Source of the DNA: Hofstenia miamia
Lineage: Eukaryota; Xenacoelomorpha; Acoela
Reading direction: 5' to 3'
NCBI GenBank assembly: GCA_004352715.1
Contig: SCFE01000053.1
Location: 244,923-308,922, forward strand
DNA length: 64,000 bases
The notes under the pieces were generated by a model that was given only the letters and a program-made list of their open reading frames with translations, had not been told where the DNA came from and ran no database searches. Below are positions 22,728 through 35,645 of this stretch, piece after piece (position 1 is the first letter of the stretch; the number at the start of each line of letters is the position of its first letter). Made by a program: the position numbers and the translations under genes.

Positions 22728-23285
22728 ATGGGGAGAACTCGCTTATATCACAAAGCTGCTGAAAAGCAGAAAGTATATCGACAAAGATACTCTGATGGAG
22801 TGAAGGCGGCAAACAAAATTAGGAAATCTATTCCTTTATCGACAATAAAATTGAAGGCTAAACGTAATTACTTTGATCAATTGAAGCTTGATGCTAGAAA
22901 AGGGTTAACATGTTTACTACAGGTTGATTTTGCTGAAAATCTTAGAGATATTTAACAGGATGAAATTCAGGCATTTCATTTCAGAAAAGCAAATTACAAT
23001 TTATTGATGTAGTAAAAACAAAATTTGGCAGCCTTCAAGATACATATTAAGTTCCTTCATTTAAGAGAGTGCATGTAGTTGAATTCATTCAAAAGGATTT
23101 AATTAATACGCAAATGTATGTTAAATCAGAATAAATGGTTGTTGCATCGGTAAAATTTTCTTAAAATTAAGTTCAATACGCAATACAATTGAAGGTGATT
23201 CAGAAGTTTTGCATATTGGTGACTGGGTTGTAGCTGGGTTTGAAACAACTAAACTAGTTTTTAAGATAAGATAATGTACTCTTTT
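22728..23285 (+). pseudogene. Remnant of an unnamed repeat-associated invertebrate protein
   Basis: An ATG at 22728 follows an intron-like 'gttgtttcag'. The start MGRTRLYHKAAEKQKVYRQR is a basic helix common to several invertebrate repeat proteins. It is followed by RNYFDQLKLDARKG and LLQVDFAEN. A stop at 22953 separates this from QDEIQAFHFRKANY in the same frame. A further piece, IGDWVVAGFETTKLVF, lies near 23210 in another frame. I recall this order (YFD..K, QVDFAEN, QDEIQSAH, GDWVVV.FE) from widespread multi-copy proteins in molluscs, cnidarians and arthropods. I cannot name the family or its activity. Truncated and dead. Confidence 0.5.
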
Positions 23286-23672
23286 TGCATTAATCATTGT
23301 TAGAAAAAAAATCATTCCTTTTACTACATATAAAACTTAGAATACAATAATTTTGAAATTGATCTATAAATGATAACAAAAAGTATTGAATCTAATAGAG
23401 ATTCTTAAATTCGCAGATTTTCTGATTTGAATGTAGTTTGATTTTATCATTCCGTTATTTTTATGTCATACACAAAAAAACTGTAGAAACCAGAAAGAAA
23501 TCTTTTAGTCGAATTAGCATAGCTTTGTTCATGCTTTATTGTACATTAGCAATATAGTTTAAGTTATTTCATATAAAATATAAACAGTAATACATTAAAA
23601 AATATTTGAAATTGTGTGCAAACATCATTCCGTTATGCAAAAAACTGCTATACATATATATAAATATATATN
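23286..23672. other. AT-rich stretch ending at a single N
   Basis: No gene seen. One unknown base at 23672 abuts the palindrome at 23673. Confidence 0.4.
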
Positions 23673-23725
23673 ATGAATATTTTATATCAGGTGGCCCCTG
23701 GTCCAAAATTTTCCACGCTACGTCA

Positions 23726-23767
<42 letters not shown>

Positions 23768-23820
23768 TGACGTAGCGTGGAAAATTTTGGACCAGGGGCC
23801 ACCTGATATAAAATATTCAT
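23673..23820. repeat. Perfect 148-bp palindrome around (TA)n
   Basis: The left arm begins 'atgaatattttatatcagg' at 23673. The right arm ends with its exact reverse complement at 23820, with (TA)n at the centre. Arms of about 60 bp outside the TA tract match base for base. The inner edge CAGTGACGTAGCGTGG looks like a hAT-type terminus. The left arm begins exactly at a lone N, so an artificial inverted join is possible. Confidence 0.85.
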
Positions 23821-24044
23821 AAAAGATTTATAAATACAACATAAATTTCATGTAAAATTTAACATTATTATAATTACACCTGTGTGTATTTTGCAATTTG
23901 ATATCAAGATATCTGTGGCTATACAACATGTACATTTTCATTTTTTACATGGCCAATTCAGTGGGCCATGTTTTTACTATTACATTTATGTGATTGATAT
24001 CCAAAGTTATGGTGGCCCTTTTTGGTAAAAGTGTTGTAGCTGTA

Positions 24045-24078
<34 letters not shown>

Positions 24079-24093
24079 TAATAATAATAATAA
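24045..24093 (-). repeat. (TTA)n tail at LINE 3' end
   Basis: About 14 copies of TAA/AAT-type triplets on the plus strand. They lie just where the minus-strand LINE should end, so this is probably its simple-repeat 3' tail. Confidence 0.7.
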
Positions 24094-25162
24094 ACTTTTA
24101 TTTTTAAATGGATAAAAACATCCATTTAAGTTATAAAAATACTAGATTTTCATTCCATGAAGGAGCTGATATGGAAATAGAGATAGTTCTCGTTCAGAGT
24201 TGGTTTTGATTACTCCAGGGAGCCTCCCATGCAGTCGAATATCTCCATAATGTGAGTGTTGAGGCAGAATATCTTGCAGTGCATGATTCTCAGAAGTCAG
24301 TATCTGCTGAAGAAGCCTATTATCAATTTTGGTCATGATTTTTTCAATTAGGGGTATAATTTGATATAATTTTAAGGCGTAAAGCTTTTTTCTGAACTTT
24401 ATCTAAGAGCAGCATAAGGGATTTTGAGAAACCTCCCAAACTGAACAACAATATATTAGAAAGGACATAAATAATGCATAATATAGTGTTTGTAGTTCAT
24501 ATTTGCTAAATCTAAGATGTTTCAATTTCAGCAATAAATAAAACTTACTAGTAGCTTTTTTAGCCATGCTCCTGATGTGATGAGAAAATGAAAGTGCCTT
24601 GTAAAAGTATGCACCAAGCAATTTCACTACAGATTGTTGTGTGATATCTTGCCACTCAGGGACAGGGCTTTGACCAAGTTTAATGAGAAGTTCATTCATC
24701 TTGCTATGATTAAAATGAAATGACCCTCAAGAGAATTGATTACAATATTGCTCTTGTCTCCAACATTATACAAGCCAGGTACAATAAGAGTATTATCATC
24801 AGCAAAAGCTGATAATGAGAAGTTAGATATGTCTTCTATTTGATAGGTGTTATCAACAGCACATTTAAAAAAACAGGATCACTGATGGTTTGTTGAAGAA
24901 CTCCAAGTTCAAAGTAACAAATTGCAGAATGTTGGCCATTTATAGAGGTCAAGTGGCTTCTTCTGGTGAGGAAACTGATATACCACTTCATAATATGAGG
25001 ATTGATGGGAGGATTCAATCTTGATAGACTGTCAATATTTGCTGTGTGGCTAACCATGTTAAATGCCTTAGACATGTCCAGTGTAATTACTCAGCAATAG
25101 TCATGGCTACTCCTGAATTTGTAAATCTGATGCAGGATCTTTAGTAGTGCACTTGCTGTTGA
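24045..25162 (-). mobile_element. LINE 3' part: reverse transcriptase, broken
   Basis: The minus strand encodes a non-LTR RT. From 25150 downward: a segment like ASALLKILHQIYKF, then DMSKAFNMVSH (25075 region, the 'D.SKAFD.V.H' RT motif A with N for D), and SFLTRRSHLTSINGQ near 24970. Then comes a thumb region KLLGAYFYKALSFSHHIRSM and YYALFMSFLIYCCSVW at 24403-24699. Stops and shifts occur throughout. At 25162 the element is interrupted by the Polinton-like insertion and resumes at 38882. Confidence 0.85.
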
Positions 25163-25565
25163 GTAGTTATAATAACGCAGATCCCTGGTCTGAATGTGAC
25201 CTTTTGTCCTCTACTGACTCATAGATATTAAGGCTGGTTTAATTAGTGACTCACATACTTGACATTTTCAAGTGTATCAACTAATTGATTTCAAGGAGGA
25301 TTTTAATTAGTGATTCACTGCTTGTGACATTTACAGGGTGATTCATTTTCATGAAATTTATTGGATGATTGATTGTTGCAATGATTCATTTGCATGTTGG
25401 TGACAATTTAGTTTACAATGATTCATATACATGTTGGGACCAATTTAGTTTACATTTTCATGTTTTGCTTTAGTGACTAATTTATATGGCTAATTTCATT
25501 ACATGTTTTTTTTAATATACCTGGCTATATCACACATTATGCATGCTTACACTTGTTTGCATACA
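25163..25565. repeat. Left terminal inverted repeat of the Polinton-like element
   Basis: Reverse-complements 38480-38881 over about 400 bp. Matched blocks include 'ggctggtttaattagtgact', 'cacatacttgacattttcaa', 'gattcattttcatgaaattt' and 'tatgcatgcttacac'. Small indels separate the arms, so the copy is not recent. Confidence 0.9.
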
Positions 25566-26285
25566 TTGGGTTTACCTTACACTTATGATAATTCATTGCT
25601 GGCTAATTTATCCATAAAAATTCCTAATGTTTTGACTGTTTACAGTGTACAATGTTTAACACATTTCTAACATTAAATGTAGAAAGCTGCATCTTATCTT
25701 TTGTCAATACACAATGATATCACACATTGCAACTTTGATGACTAATTTTCCATAATTTCAATTGCTTACAATTACAGCATTTAACTCATTTTTTGAAACT
25801 TTCAAAAAGATGACATTATGTTTTCAAAACACACTATTTCATTTACAAAAACACCATTACATTTTTAAGCAACCAAACTATTTTTAACCCAATTTAATAA
25901 TACAAGTGGAAAATATTAAACACATGGCTAAACAAAAAGAGATTTGATAAGAGTCAAAGCAAATTTATTGCTCAATGTATACAAGTTCTACAAACTAACA
26001 CATAACAAAAGAAAAATAAAATATAATCAAATAATTAACTACAAATTAATATGTACAATATATAATAATATAATCAATTTTTGTGTGAATGTTTGTGTAG
26101 GTGCTCAATGTATGTTTCAAATGCATGAAGTGTATTACCATTCCCTAATGTATATTGTTTTATTTATATAATAATAAAATGTTTTAGAATTTTATAGACA
26201 TTTCTAAAAAATGCAATATCTAGTGAATGTGTTAAAAACAAAATTTGACATTTTCCAAAATAAAAAACCTGATTATTTTAAGTAA

Positions 26286-27478
26286 TGTAACATCCTCCAC
26301 CTGGCCTATTTTCGACGTGTATTATTACTGATAATTATCACTCGGTAAATTGCGGGTGAGGAGTTACTAAGTTATTGAACCGTCAGACTTTTCCTCTCTC
26401 TCTAATTAACTAGTTATGTTAATTGAATAATTGAGTATTGACTATCACTGTTTAGGTGACGGAGTCGGATGACGTTTCCTCTTCAGTTCTTCCATGGGCT
26501 ACTGCCCAAAGCCGATCTCCACAAGACAGTTCCTCTCTTTCATGAACGATGACTGAATCCACGGCACCATCTCAGCTCAACTGGAACTAATTATGTGTAC
26601 CTTACCTTAGCTCAGTGCGTGCACTCAAGTCAAGTTGTAACTGACTTAAACTCAATTTTGTAAAGTGTTTGTTGTTTTGATTAAGTAAAGCAACCGGGCA
26701 TTGACACTAACTGCATTTACATAATATTAAAATAGCAATTACCATAAAACTATCAGCTTGATAATTTAAATAATACGATTGCAGTTTCCTATACTTACAT
26801 TTAATAGTACTACATGTAAGGTCATTTATCAGGTCAATTATAGTCGAGTCTCNNNNNNNNNNNNNNNNNNNNNNNNNNNNNNNNNNNNNNNNNNNNNNNN
26901 NNNNNNNNNNNNNNNNNNNNNNNNNNNNNNNNNNNNNNNNNNNNNNNNNNNNNNNNNNNNNNNNNNNNNNNNNNNNNNNNNNNNNNNNNNNNNNNNNNNN
27001 NNNNNNNNNNNNNNNNNNNNNNNNNNNNNNNNNNNNNNNNNNNNNNNNNNNNNNNNNNNNNNNNNNNNNNNNNNNNNNNNNNNNNNNNNNNNNNNNNNNN
27101 NNNNNNNNNNNNNNNNNNNNNNNNNNNNNNNNNNNNNNNNNNNNNNNNNNNNNNNNNNNNNNNNNNNNNNNNNNNNNNNNNNNNNNNNNNNNNNNNNNTA
27201 TTTATAAAAATTTTCCAAAAGTACCTGCCGATTTTAAATTTTAAATAATTCGTCTGCCAATATGGCTGTTCCTTCGTAAGCGTAATTTCGCTCAATGTAA
27301 TTTGTCAAATGTTCCTTGATCGGCTAACAAGTTTTCTTAATTTGAACAATATTGAGGCTTAGTTGCATCTTACAAAATAACTAAGATAATTAACTAAATT
27401 TTACAATCAATTCTAATTATTTTTAATCATTCGACGTTATTCTTCGCTTGCAGCTTAGTTGCTTTGGATGATGCTACA
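26286..27478 (-). mobile_element. Solo LTR (minus) with 4-bp TSD GTAA
   Basis: Starts TGTAACATCCTCC at 26286 (reverse of the LTR end GATGTTACA) and ends GATGCTACA at 27478 (reverse of TGTAGCATC). GTAA is found at 26282-26285 and 27479-27482. A gap of 346 N (26853-27198) hides the middle. Same LTR family as at 7826, about 1193 bp. It lies inside the Polinton-like element. Confidence 0.92.
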
Positions 27479-27482
27479 GTAA

Positions 27483-28240
27483 ATTTGGAAACCCACATTT
27501 TTAAAACAAGACAAACAGGTATATATTCTAAAATGTTTCATTTATAATAATAATGGTAAATTACACTAGTAAATTTTGTTTATTTTTTTAGTTGTTTTCT
27601 TATTTGCATTTGGTTTCATCCAGTAGATATGTATTTCTTCATTCATCACTGCATATCCATTATCCAGCTGTATCCCACACCACATTTTAATCTAAGTTGG
27701 GATTTAGTCAGTGTTTTAAATATATTGATATTAGTAAAAAAATTCATAACATTACATTACTATCAAATTAATCTTGCAATACATGTGAATTTTGATATAT
27801 ATTAGCAAAATATGTCCTGTGAGTTGTGAGTGGATTCTCCAATCTCTCTCCAATTAATGCTGTCCACTATCTATTTCTTTCTAATTCCTCATTCTGGTTT
27901 TATGACAAAACATGCTTTTATCCTGTTGTGTAATGTGCAATGTCAGAGAAATGTGTCAGCTCTTTCTGCATCTCTTTCATATGTTACCATTGGAATTTTA
28001 TCAGTCAAGATTGGGAAATAATGTAAATTAGTGTACACAACAGTCTATTTCTTTGACAGATAATCACAGCAAACTAAAATGGGGTTTAATTAAGACACAT
28101 TAAATAATAAATTGCTTTACCTCAAAAAAATGTTTAAACCATATATGCTAGTGGAGAATTAGCTTTTATTTTGTTATGCACCAATGAAACACAGATCTTT
28201 TTCATTGGGGGATATATTCAATCATCTTGTGTTTAAAACT
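27483..28240. other. Polinton-like interior, no gene recognised
   Basis: AT-rich interior sequence. The 63-codon frame at 27830-28021 carries no motif that I know. Confidence 0.4.
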
Positions 28241-28970
28241 AAAACATTTACAAATAAATAATATATTAATTAGATTATACCATCTTTTGCAAAATAAAAA
28301 TGAATACATGAGGAGCATTAGAGAGAATGGATTTTTTTCAGTTGACAAACAAACATTCATCAGAGAACATATAATTACATTGGCTTGCATGGAAACTAAA
28401 ACTCAGATAAATAAACATTCAATGAAATAACTTATATTGCTTTGCAAAATAAATTAGGCATGGGGAGCAATGGAGAGAATGGATTTTTTTCAGTTGTTGA
28501 GCAAACAATCAGCAGAAGATAATTACATCATCTTGCATGGAAACTAAATGTGTATAAATAAATAAACAATGAAATAACCTATACTTTTTTGCAAGACAAA
28601 TTACACATGGGGAGCACTGCAGAGAACGGATTTTTTTCAGTTGTTGAGCAAACAATCAGCAGAAGATAATTACATCATCTTGCATGGAAACTAAAATTTC
28701 ACATAAATAATCATTCAATTAAAATATATTATACCATTTGCAAGATAAAAAGCAACTACATTGGATCCTTTTTTTGCAGGTGAGCAGATTTATGTTGACA
28801 AGCAAACAATCATCAGAGAATATATAATTACACCATTTTGAATGGAAACTAAATGGGTAGAAATAAACAATATATTAATTAGACTATACCATCTTTACAA
28901 AGTAAAATGTGTACATGAGGAGCATTAAGAGGGAGCTGGTTTTCTTCTGCTTCAGTTGACAAACATCAGC
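28240..28970. repeat. Tandem repeat, about 150-bp unit, five copies
   Basis: Units start near 28313, 28465, 28612, 28761 and 28919. Each contains a 'GAGCA(T/C/A)T..GAGA.GGATTTTTTTCAGTTG' head, then 'ACAA(A)CA.TCAGC/CAGAGAA' and 'TTGCATGGAAACTAAA' followed by AT-rich spacer. Spacings are 147-158 bp. Copies 2 and 3 are the most alike. Spacing and content exclude a CRISPR array. Confidence 0.85.
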
Positions 28971-28989
28971 AAATTATTAAAACAGAGGA

Positions 28990-29215
28990 TTTTCTAAACC
29001 AAAAATTATTTTGTAATAATGTTGATGAAAAACATATGTGGAGGGATATAACAAAATACACAGACATGGAGAATGGAGCAAACTTTGTACATCAGGTAAT
29101 CAATAGTTCAAATGGAGGATTTCTAAACAAAAAATTAATTTGTAATAATGTTGACAAAAAACATATTTTGAGGGATATAACAAATACATGAAAATTGAGA
29201 ATGGAGTGAGCTAGC
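28990..29215. repeat. Second tandem duplication, about 120-bp unit, two copies
   Basis: 'gaggattttctaaaccaaaaa' near 28994 and 'ggaggatttctaaacaaaaaa' near 29119 start two units. They share 'tttgtaataatgttga', 'aaaaacatat' and 'gagggatataacaaa' and end 'gagaatggag'. It adjoins the 150-bp array. Confidence 0.8.
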
Positions 29216-29639
29216 TATACATAAACACCAGAATTATATCTAAACACAAATGTTAATAAACTAAACAAAAATTTCATAATTACCATATACAGGGACTTGG
29301 AGCAAGTACAGACAGGAGGTGGAGAATGAAATGGGAATTATTTCTATATATCAGAATCTAAAACATTAATTAATAACATGTACAATATAAATTTCCATAT
29401 ACCTATGTGGAGGTGTTTTACCCTGTCATCAATTAATGTAGAACTGGTGGATGGTGAATTATTAATCCTTTTGATGGCTAAACAAAAATTTTAACATTGT
29501 AAACATACACATGTATTAAATTACCATATGGCAGTGTTTCTATGCTATTAACAAGATAGCACTTGTTATTGTAGCATGACAGTGCAATATGGTTTGAAGT
29601 TTTCACACTAATCAAATGCATACATGATCTTATCCCAGT

Positions 29640-32600
29640 CATTGGTCTTCTAGCAGGATCAATTTAAAAAGGCTAAAGTTCATTGTCTGCTTCACAGAAT
29701 GGGTTACACCTTTTGCACAGGCCTTCTCCAACATCTCATGACTATCATCTGTGTATTCAATCAAGTAGAGTTTTGGTTTTAGTGTCACAGCCCCCCCACT
29801 AACACACCCTCAGCAAGCTCAACTTTGACTTTTAAGTACACCATTTTATTTGCATTACTATACAATGGTGAGCTCTCAGGGTAATTGGAGAAATCAAAAT
29901 GGTGTGAGAGTTGGCCTAGCTCTGTGTACAAGTTTTCTGATTTAATTTTATATTGCAGCAAATCTGTATCAGAATACAATAGTGTAATTTCATTCTTAAA
30001 TGCAGGCTTCATTATTTTGTATTGAAACTTGAACATAATTAGTTTCAATAGATCAAGAATAGCCATGACAAGATAGTTGGGCTGGTTCCAAACAATATCT
30101 TTTTGTCTCAACATGACCTGGATCAAATCCTCACAGACAATGTTGTAAAATTTAAATTCTGGTTTCTTTATTAATTTTTCTGTGGATTCCAAGTCTTATG
30201 CAAACTTGAAGGTTATTTGATTCTTCAAATTCTCCATAATTTACCAAATACTGCATTTGACATTAATTTATATAATGCCTTCTCAAAATCATTTTGTGCA
30301 GCCTTGCATTTGCTCATGTTCAGATCAATATATGGTTTTAGAAATGGTACCTATTTAAATTCTAGGGCTTTATGAAATTTTTTGATTTTCAATCCTTAAC
30401 TGACATACAATTTCAGTACCTTGTAGTGTACAACATAGCCAAGTTTAGGTATAGGTGCTGACTTTATTTTCAACCTGTTTTTACATTGAGTTGTTATGGA
30501 GAAAGATGTCTATCTTCTATTGTCATTTTGTGTGGTGCCAACAGAAAATCAAAGTGCTTGTCATGTAAATATTTCAGATAATTGAGATCTACTTGCACTA
30601 AATAACCAATCTCTCACTCCTGACTGGTCGACAATATTTCTTCAATACTAGCCATAGACAATGTCAACCCTCCTATAGGCAGGCTTAAACTCATGGTTCT
30701 GGCATATAGGCTGTTTGTGTCACCAAAACACTTAGGGGGTCTCCATCTCTGAATCATATCCATCTACCATAGGGTTGTTGGATTTAAAAAAACTATCTGA
30801 AAATGTTGAGCACATACCTCCAAGAATTTCTTTGAATATAAAATTCAATTCTGCCTTGTCATGTATAGGATTGAGTGAGATTCCCATGTACTTCAGCATT
30901 GCATGCCAGCTAAAATTGTTATAATGTAAAAAAGTGGGTAGGGTCAAGATTATACATCTCCATGCTCTGTACTCTAAATTCTCTTATCACATCCAATAGT
31001 AATAGGTTGTTGGCTTGTAAATAATTGTTATAAATTTCTTAAAGGTTTCACATTCACCCAACACCAAAGTATTTTCACATTGAAAATCCAGCTCCTGTTG
31101 GGTTATTGGGATTTTTCTGGTCAATGCATCTCTCCAATGTTCCAAATCTGGGAGGCTCAATTCATTAAATTTTTTGAAGCTATCAAACCACTTGTACAGA
31201 AACCTCTCTTTACCTTTGCCAAACACTGATGCCTTCTGCTTGCCTATTCCATCTCTTAAAAATTTATATTTTTCTGTGCTTATGTTTTTAGTGAGGTTTG
31301 ATAGACTATTGGCTATGAAATGATAGCTGTTCAAAAATCTAAGTTCTTCAAAAATTGATTTAGGGATCCTGTTGTTATCAGTATAACTATGTACAGATAC
31401 CATTAAACTTAGTGAAAGAAACACCTCAGATGTAAGCAGGATGCATGACACCTTCTCCCCATCTTTCATTTTCAAACTTTTTAGTAGAATATGCATGTCC
31501 TATTTGCTCCTATTATGCATGTAAATTGGGGTGAATTGAGTACTTTGATTTAAAATATTGCAATTATTATGCACAACACCTCTAATTTTTTCAGTAAAAT
31601 GAAAGTGGTCAATAGCTTTCACATCATCTTGTGCAAATGTGTTTCTACAAAATATACATTGGGTTGCTGATGCCAACATCATTTTCCATTGATCTAGGGA
31701 AATTACTAAATTATGATGTTTTTGTTTCAGCTCATACAATTTTTTTGCCAGCTCACATACATGATCCCATTCTTCTTCCATACAATTCCCACCAGATATT
31801 ACTTTACAGGCTAATAGCTTTTCTTCAGTACTACTTACTACACACACCAGATGGAATTTGCTCAACCTCATGCAGTGTGTAGCTGGTTGACAGGTTTGGT
31901 TGTACAGTATGCACTTTTCTTGATATCATTTCAATATTGAAACTACCAATGATAAGGACATAATTCTGTGCTGCATACAGTTTAAATTTAATCTTGTCTG
32001 CAGGATCTGGAAATGTGATGTTGGGTTCTATTACTCCATTGCATTTATTTTTGTGGTTTGCTAAATTCTCTTGAGTCTTGAATCCTGATAAACATTTTTG
32101 GCAAAAGAAATCTCAATTTCTATTTTAAAAAAATCTCAGTCACACATCAAGGTTTGTGATGGCTAGATAGTGGCTCTTTTCATCTTCTTCTAATAGTAAT
32201 AGATTGACTGTCTGTTAATATGAGCACAGAGACATGTACACTGGCACAAGACATCATTCATTTAGTGTGTATACATTTATGCTTATTGAATTCTATGTCT
32301 TGAAAATGCATATGTCATTAACTGATAGTGGGAATGTCAACCCAAAATATTGTAATTTGGGAGGAAACTTTTTCAACCATCTTATCTGATCACAATGTTG
32401 AACTTCAGGGTGAAGGTAGGCTAGCACGCTATACACAAAACATAGGTTCAATTGACCAGTTTTGGATTTATGAGGAAATTGTTTCTTTTTAGATGGTTTG
32501 GAAATGAAATATAGGATCCCCACAAGATGGATGGTATTTGGACACACAAAGCCTGACTCTGTTTATGCTTTTTAATATAAAGCCAATTCCATTTGTATTG

Positions 32601-32760
32601 TACATACTGATGTGGTTTGCAATTTCATCAACTAGTCTCTTAAAAATTGCTCTCATTTATTGTTGATCTAAACACTGACACAGGGCTAGATGTTGGATAA
32701 AACACCACTGTCTTTTCTTCATCATTTTTCTGTGGCTTGACCATCTCTATTTTGCATATT
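29640..32760 (-). pseudogene. Protein-primed family B DNA polymerase (Polinton pPolB), broken
   Basis: Minus-strand pieces in family order. The N-terminus at 32760-32293 includes CFVYSVLAYLHPEVQHCDQI and GLTFPLSVNDICIF. A zinc/HNH-like insert at 31871-31500 shows CIFC...AIDHFHFTEKIRGVVHNNCN. The exonuclease region at 31496-30987 includes KWFDSFKKFNELSLP. TPR/palm at 30947-30732 has FSWHAMLKYMGISL and GGMCS. Palm at 30192-29785 has KPEFKFYNI and the catalytic YSDTD (29962-29976, motif C). The C-terminal tail at 29790-29640 reads LKPKLYLIEYTDDS in part. Stops and shifts separate all pieces, and the segment between 32290 and 31870 is poorly preserved. It replicated the element using a protein primer. 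Confidence 0.9.
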
Positions 32761-34890
32761 AAATAAATCTTTGTGGAATAATGTGTGGAAACCTTATTTG
32801 AAATTACCTGGTGTATGGACTCATGATGATTTGAGAAGGCTTCATATATATATCAATCAAGTTGACATTATTCAAAAAGTAACTTGAAAAAGCTCCTCAA
32901 CATGCATTCTCTATTCTATGTGTGGTATAATCACTGTTGTTTGAAGCTTCATTGGATTGTTTATTATCAAAATGGTTATGAGGATCCAATCTGCAAGGAA
33001 AATAATTTCTACAATAAACACGAAATTAACTGTCATATGCCTATGTCTATTGTGTAAATGAGACTTCACCTGCTGCGGTCTGGGGCATTATATTGACACA
33101 AACCACAGCAATATTGAATCTTTGGTCTAAATAGAACATTTATTAGTAAATGATAGGGAAAAATCAATTTTTGAAATACAAATTTTAAAAACCTCAAATA
33201 AAATAATTAATGTTTTTGGCATAACACATAATTTGTTTTAAAAAAATATAAACCAGTAAAAAAGCAGAGCATGAAAAATGTACATAAACACATTGTGGGA
33301 AAAAACACCAGTGTAAGTATTAAATAAATCACATATTCACCCAAAAAAGGGAATTATATATAAATTGACAAGTGTAACATTTAAAAACATGTATTCATCC
33401 AAAAAATGGTTATTAGATATTAATGCATGCACATTGTAAATTAAACACCAGTATACACAGCTATTCAATAATAATGATAACTCTCTCTCTCTTTGAAAAA
33501 TGGTAATTACATTTAAAATGTTAACAACGTATTTTGAGAAAACACCCTGATTGAATGTTTAATAGAGCAAATGCAATGCAAGACTCTTTTAAAAATAATT
33601 ACACACTTATAAAAATACACAGAGAAATGGCAATCTTGTAGCATATTAAATAATAACCTATGAATGGGAAGACACACAGTGTCTATAATGATAGGAAAGA
33701 ATTTACTTCCATCTTTTTAAACTTGGAAAAAACAAGCATGACATGGACATTTGTGTAATAAAATCAATTTTCCATATTTTGTTCCCAGTTTCAGTAATAA
33801 AAACCAATTTCATTTTTTCTAATTTCATAAGGTTGAGAAATAAAACATTATTTCTAAAAACATCATGTGTTGAGAAAAAATTGGGTATTAGTTAATAATA
33901 CATGAATCTTTAAATTAAATAACAAGAATGCATTTAATGAATAACCACTGCAATGTGTAACATTTAAATACACACAGGGAGAGATTTTGTAGCAAATTAA
34001 ATTTTGACTTTAAAGAATAATAGCTAGGAAATTGAGCCATAAATAAAATTCATTTTACACACAGTGTCTATAATAATAATTGAGAGGGTGTTTGAAGTCA
34101 TGTTTTCAGGCATCATTGTAGTGTTTGGGGTTGAAGATGTGCTAGTTTGCTGAACATCACCAAATCTGGTTTGCTCATATTCAAGCATAATTTCACCAAC
34201 TCCATTCTCAAAATTTTGCAACCACTTATCAAAAATTTGTGAAGATGATTTCACCTCTTCTTGATTTTCAGGTAATGTATAGAAACTAAAAACAAAATGT
34301 TTAATAAATATACAACAATATGATAAATGTTTTTGGATTGTGTAAACAGAAAAAGCTAATATAATGACTTACACTGTTTCATCAAATGATATATCCAAAG
34401 AATCCTTGTATAGATTTTCCTGAAGAATTTCTTCAAAATAACTCATATAGCCAATTAGTAATAATACCTGGATAAAATTATCTAGTCATCTAGTAACACT
34501 TAAGTGGGTTTCCCACTAATTAATTTTAGGGGAAACTTTAATGCAAATGCTTTTAACACAAGTACTTTGACTGATTGACAGGTTCCCAGCAAAACAGTTT
34601 AAAACTGGTTTGCTAAAAATTGACTAATTGATTTTCAGGTTTCTTTTGCAACATCCTGGATGGGGGGTTGCACTAAATTCTGAATTTTAACATGACGGAA
34701 ATTTCTCTCCTTTTGTTTGACTTTTTTGTAAACATACATTTTAAATTTTTTGATTATGTAATAAACCTGGTATAATTAATATTATTAAATATTACCATAT
34801 ATAGACATTTTTAGAAGAGTGAAATTAGCCTATCATAAATCTCATGGGACTATAAATTTTATAGATATTTTAAACAAATATACACAATTT
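32761..34890. other. Polinton-like interior, AT-rich, gene content unclear
   Basis: Upstream of the polymerase on the minus strand. Loose repetition of 'aaaaacaccagt..aaataa' and 'cacccaaaaaa' blocks occurs at 33290-33600. A minus frame at 34024-34254 (76 codons) contains a QTSTSSTPNTTM linker-like stretch but no known domain. I cannot assign genes. Confidence 0.35.
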
Positions 34891-34898
34891 TTTTCAAG

Positions 34899-35245
34899 AT
34901 GCAGACATGTTCAGTTTTTGAGTCAAGTTTTGTCAATGCATTACAAAAATTCATAGTATTAGAAGACCAGATATGTATATTAAAAAATATTGGTAAACTA
35001 TTGAATTACAAAGACATTGTGGTTTCAAACAGCAAAATTTTACATGTTCAACTTCACCTGTCAAGGCCAGTGTACATGTTATGCATGTTGGAATATTGAC
35101 AGAGATAACAGGTTATATATGTCAAAGTTATAATGGGTATGCAGAGAGAATCTCCCACATACATTTACCATGGTGCAAATATTATAAGCAAATGCTGATA
35201 AAATATACAAAGATGGATAACCAATAGACTTTCAAATTCCCCAAA
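34899..35245 (+). pseudogene. Possible decayed Polinton ORF, unrecognised
   Basis: The frame at 34899-35099 (66 codons) continues in another frame to about 35245 with NGYAERISHIHLPWCKYY. Composition is coding-like compared with the flanks, but no family is recognised. Confidence 0.25.
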
Positions 35246-35645
35246 TTTTTACATTGCTAGAAGATAAAGACAAAAGTGTAAGACTCCTTAAGCATGAACA
35301 TTATTTAGAATTTCTGTATAGTTGATGATAATCTTTAAATAAATAAAATGTAGCTAGTTGAGTATTTATCTTTTCATACATGTGCATACACCTATTTAAA
35401 TAATAATAACATTCAAGAATTACTAACATATAAATATAATTTTTTAAAATAGAATATGGTGGTAATTTACACTGGTGAACACTCTAATTTTTCAATTTAA
35501 AACATTAGCAAAATCATATAACCATAAATACTTTTTACTCTCATGTTTACTCATTTAACATGTGTTAGCTAAAAATTAATTATTTCAAAAAATCAAAACC
35601 CCAATAGGGTGAGGATTTCACAGGGTCAACTGGTGATGGAAGATT

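Noticed and set aside
28240-28970. CRISPR array
   Set aside because: Unit of about 150 bp with diverged copies, no short identical repeats with unique spacers, and a eukaryotic context.
34620-34670. 'caacatcctggatggggggttgcac' as a possible LTR end
   Set aside because: Only the short word resembles the LTR terminus; flanking LTR sequence is absent.
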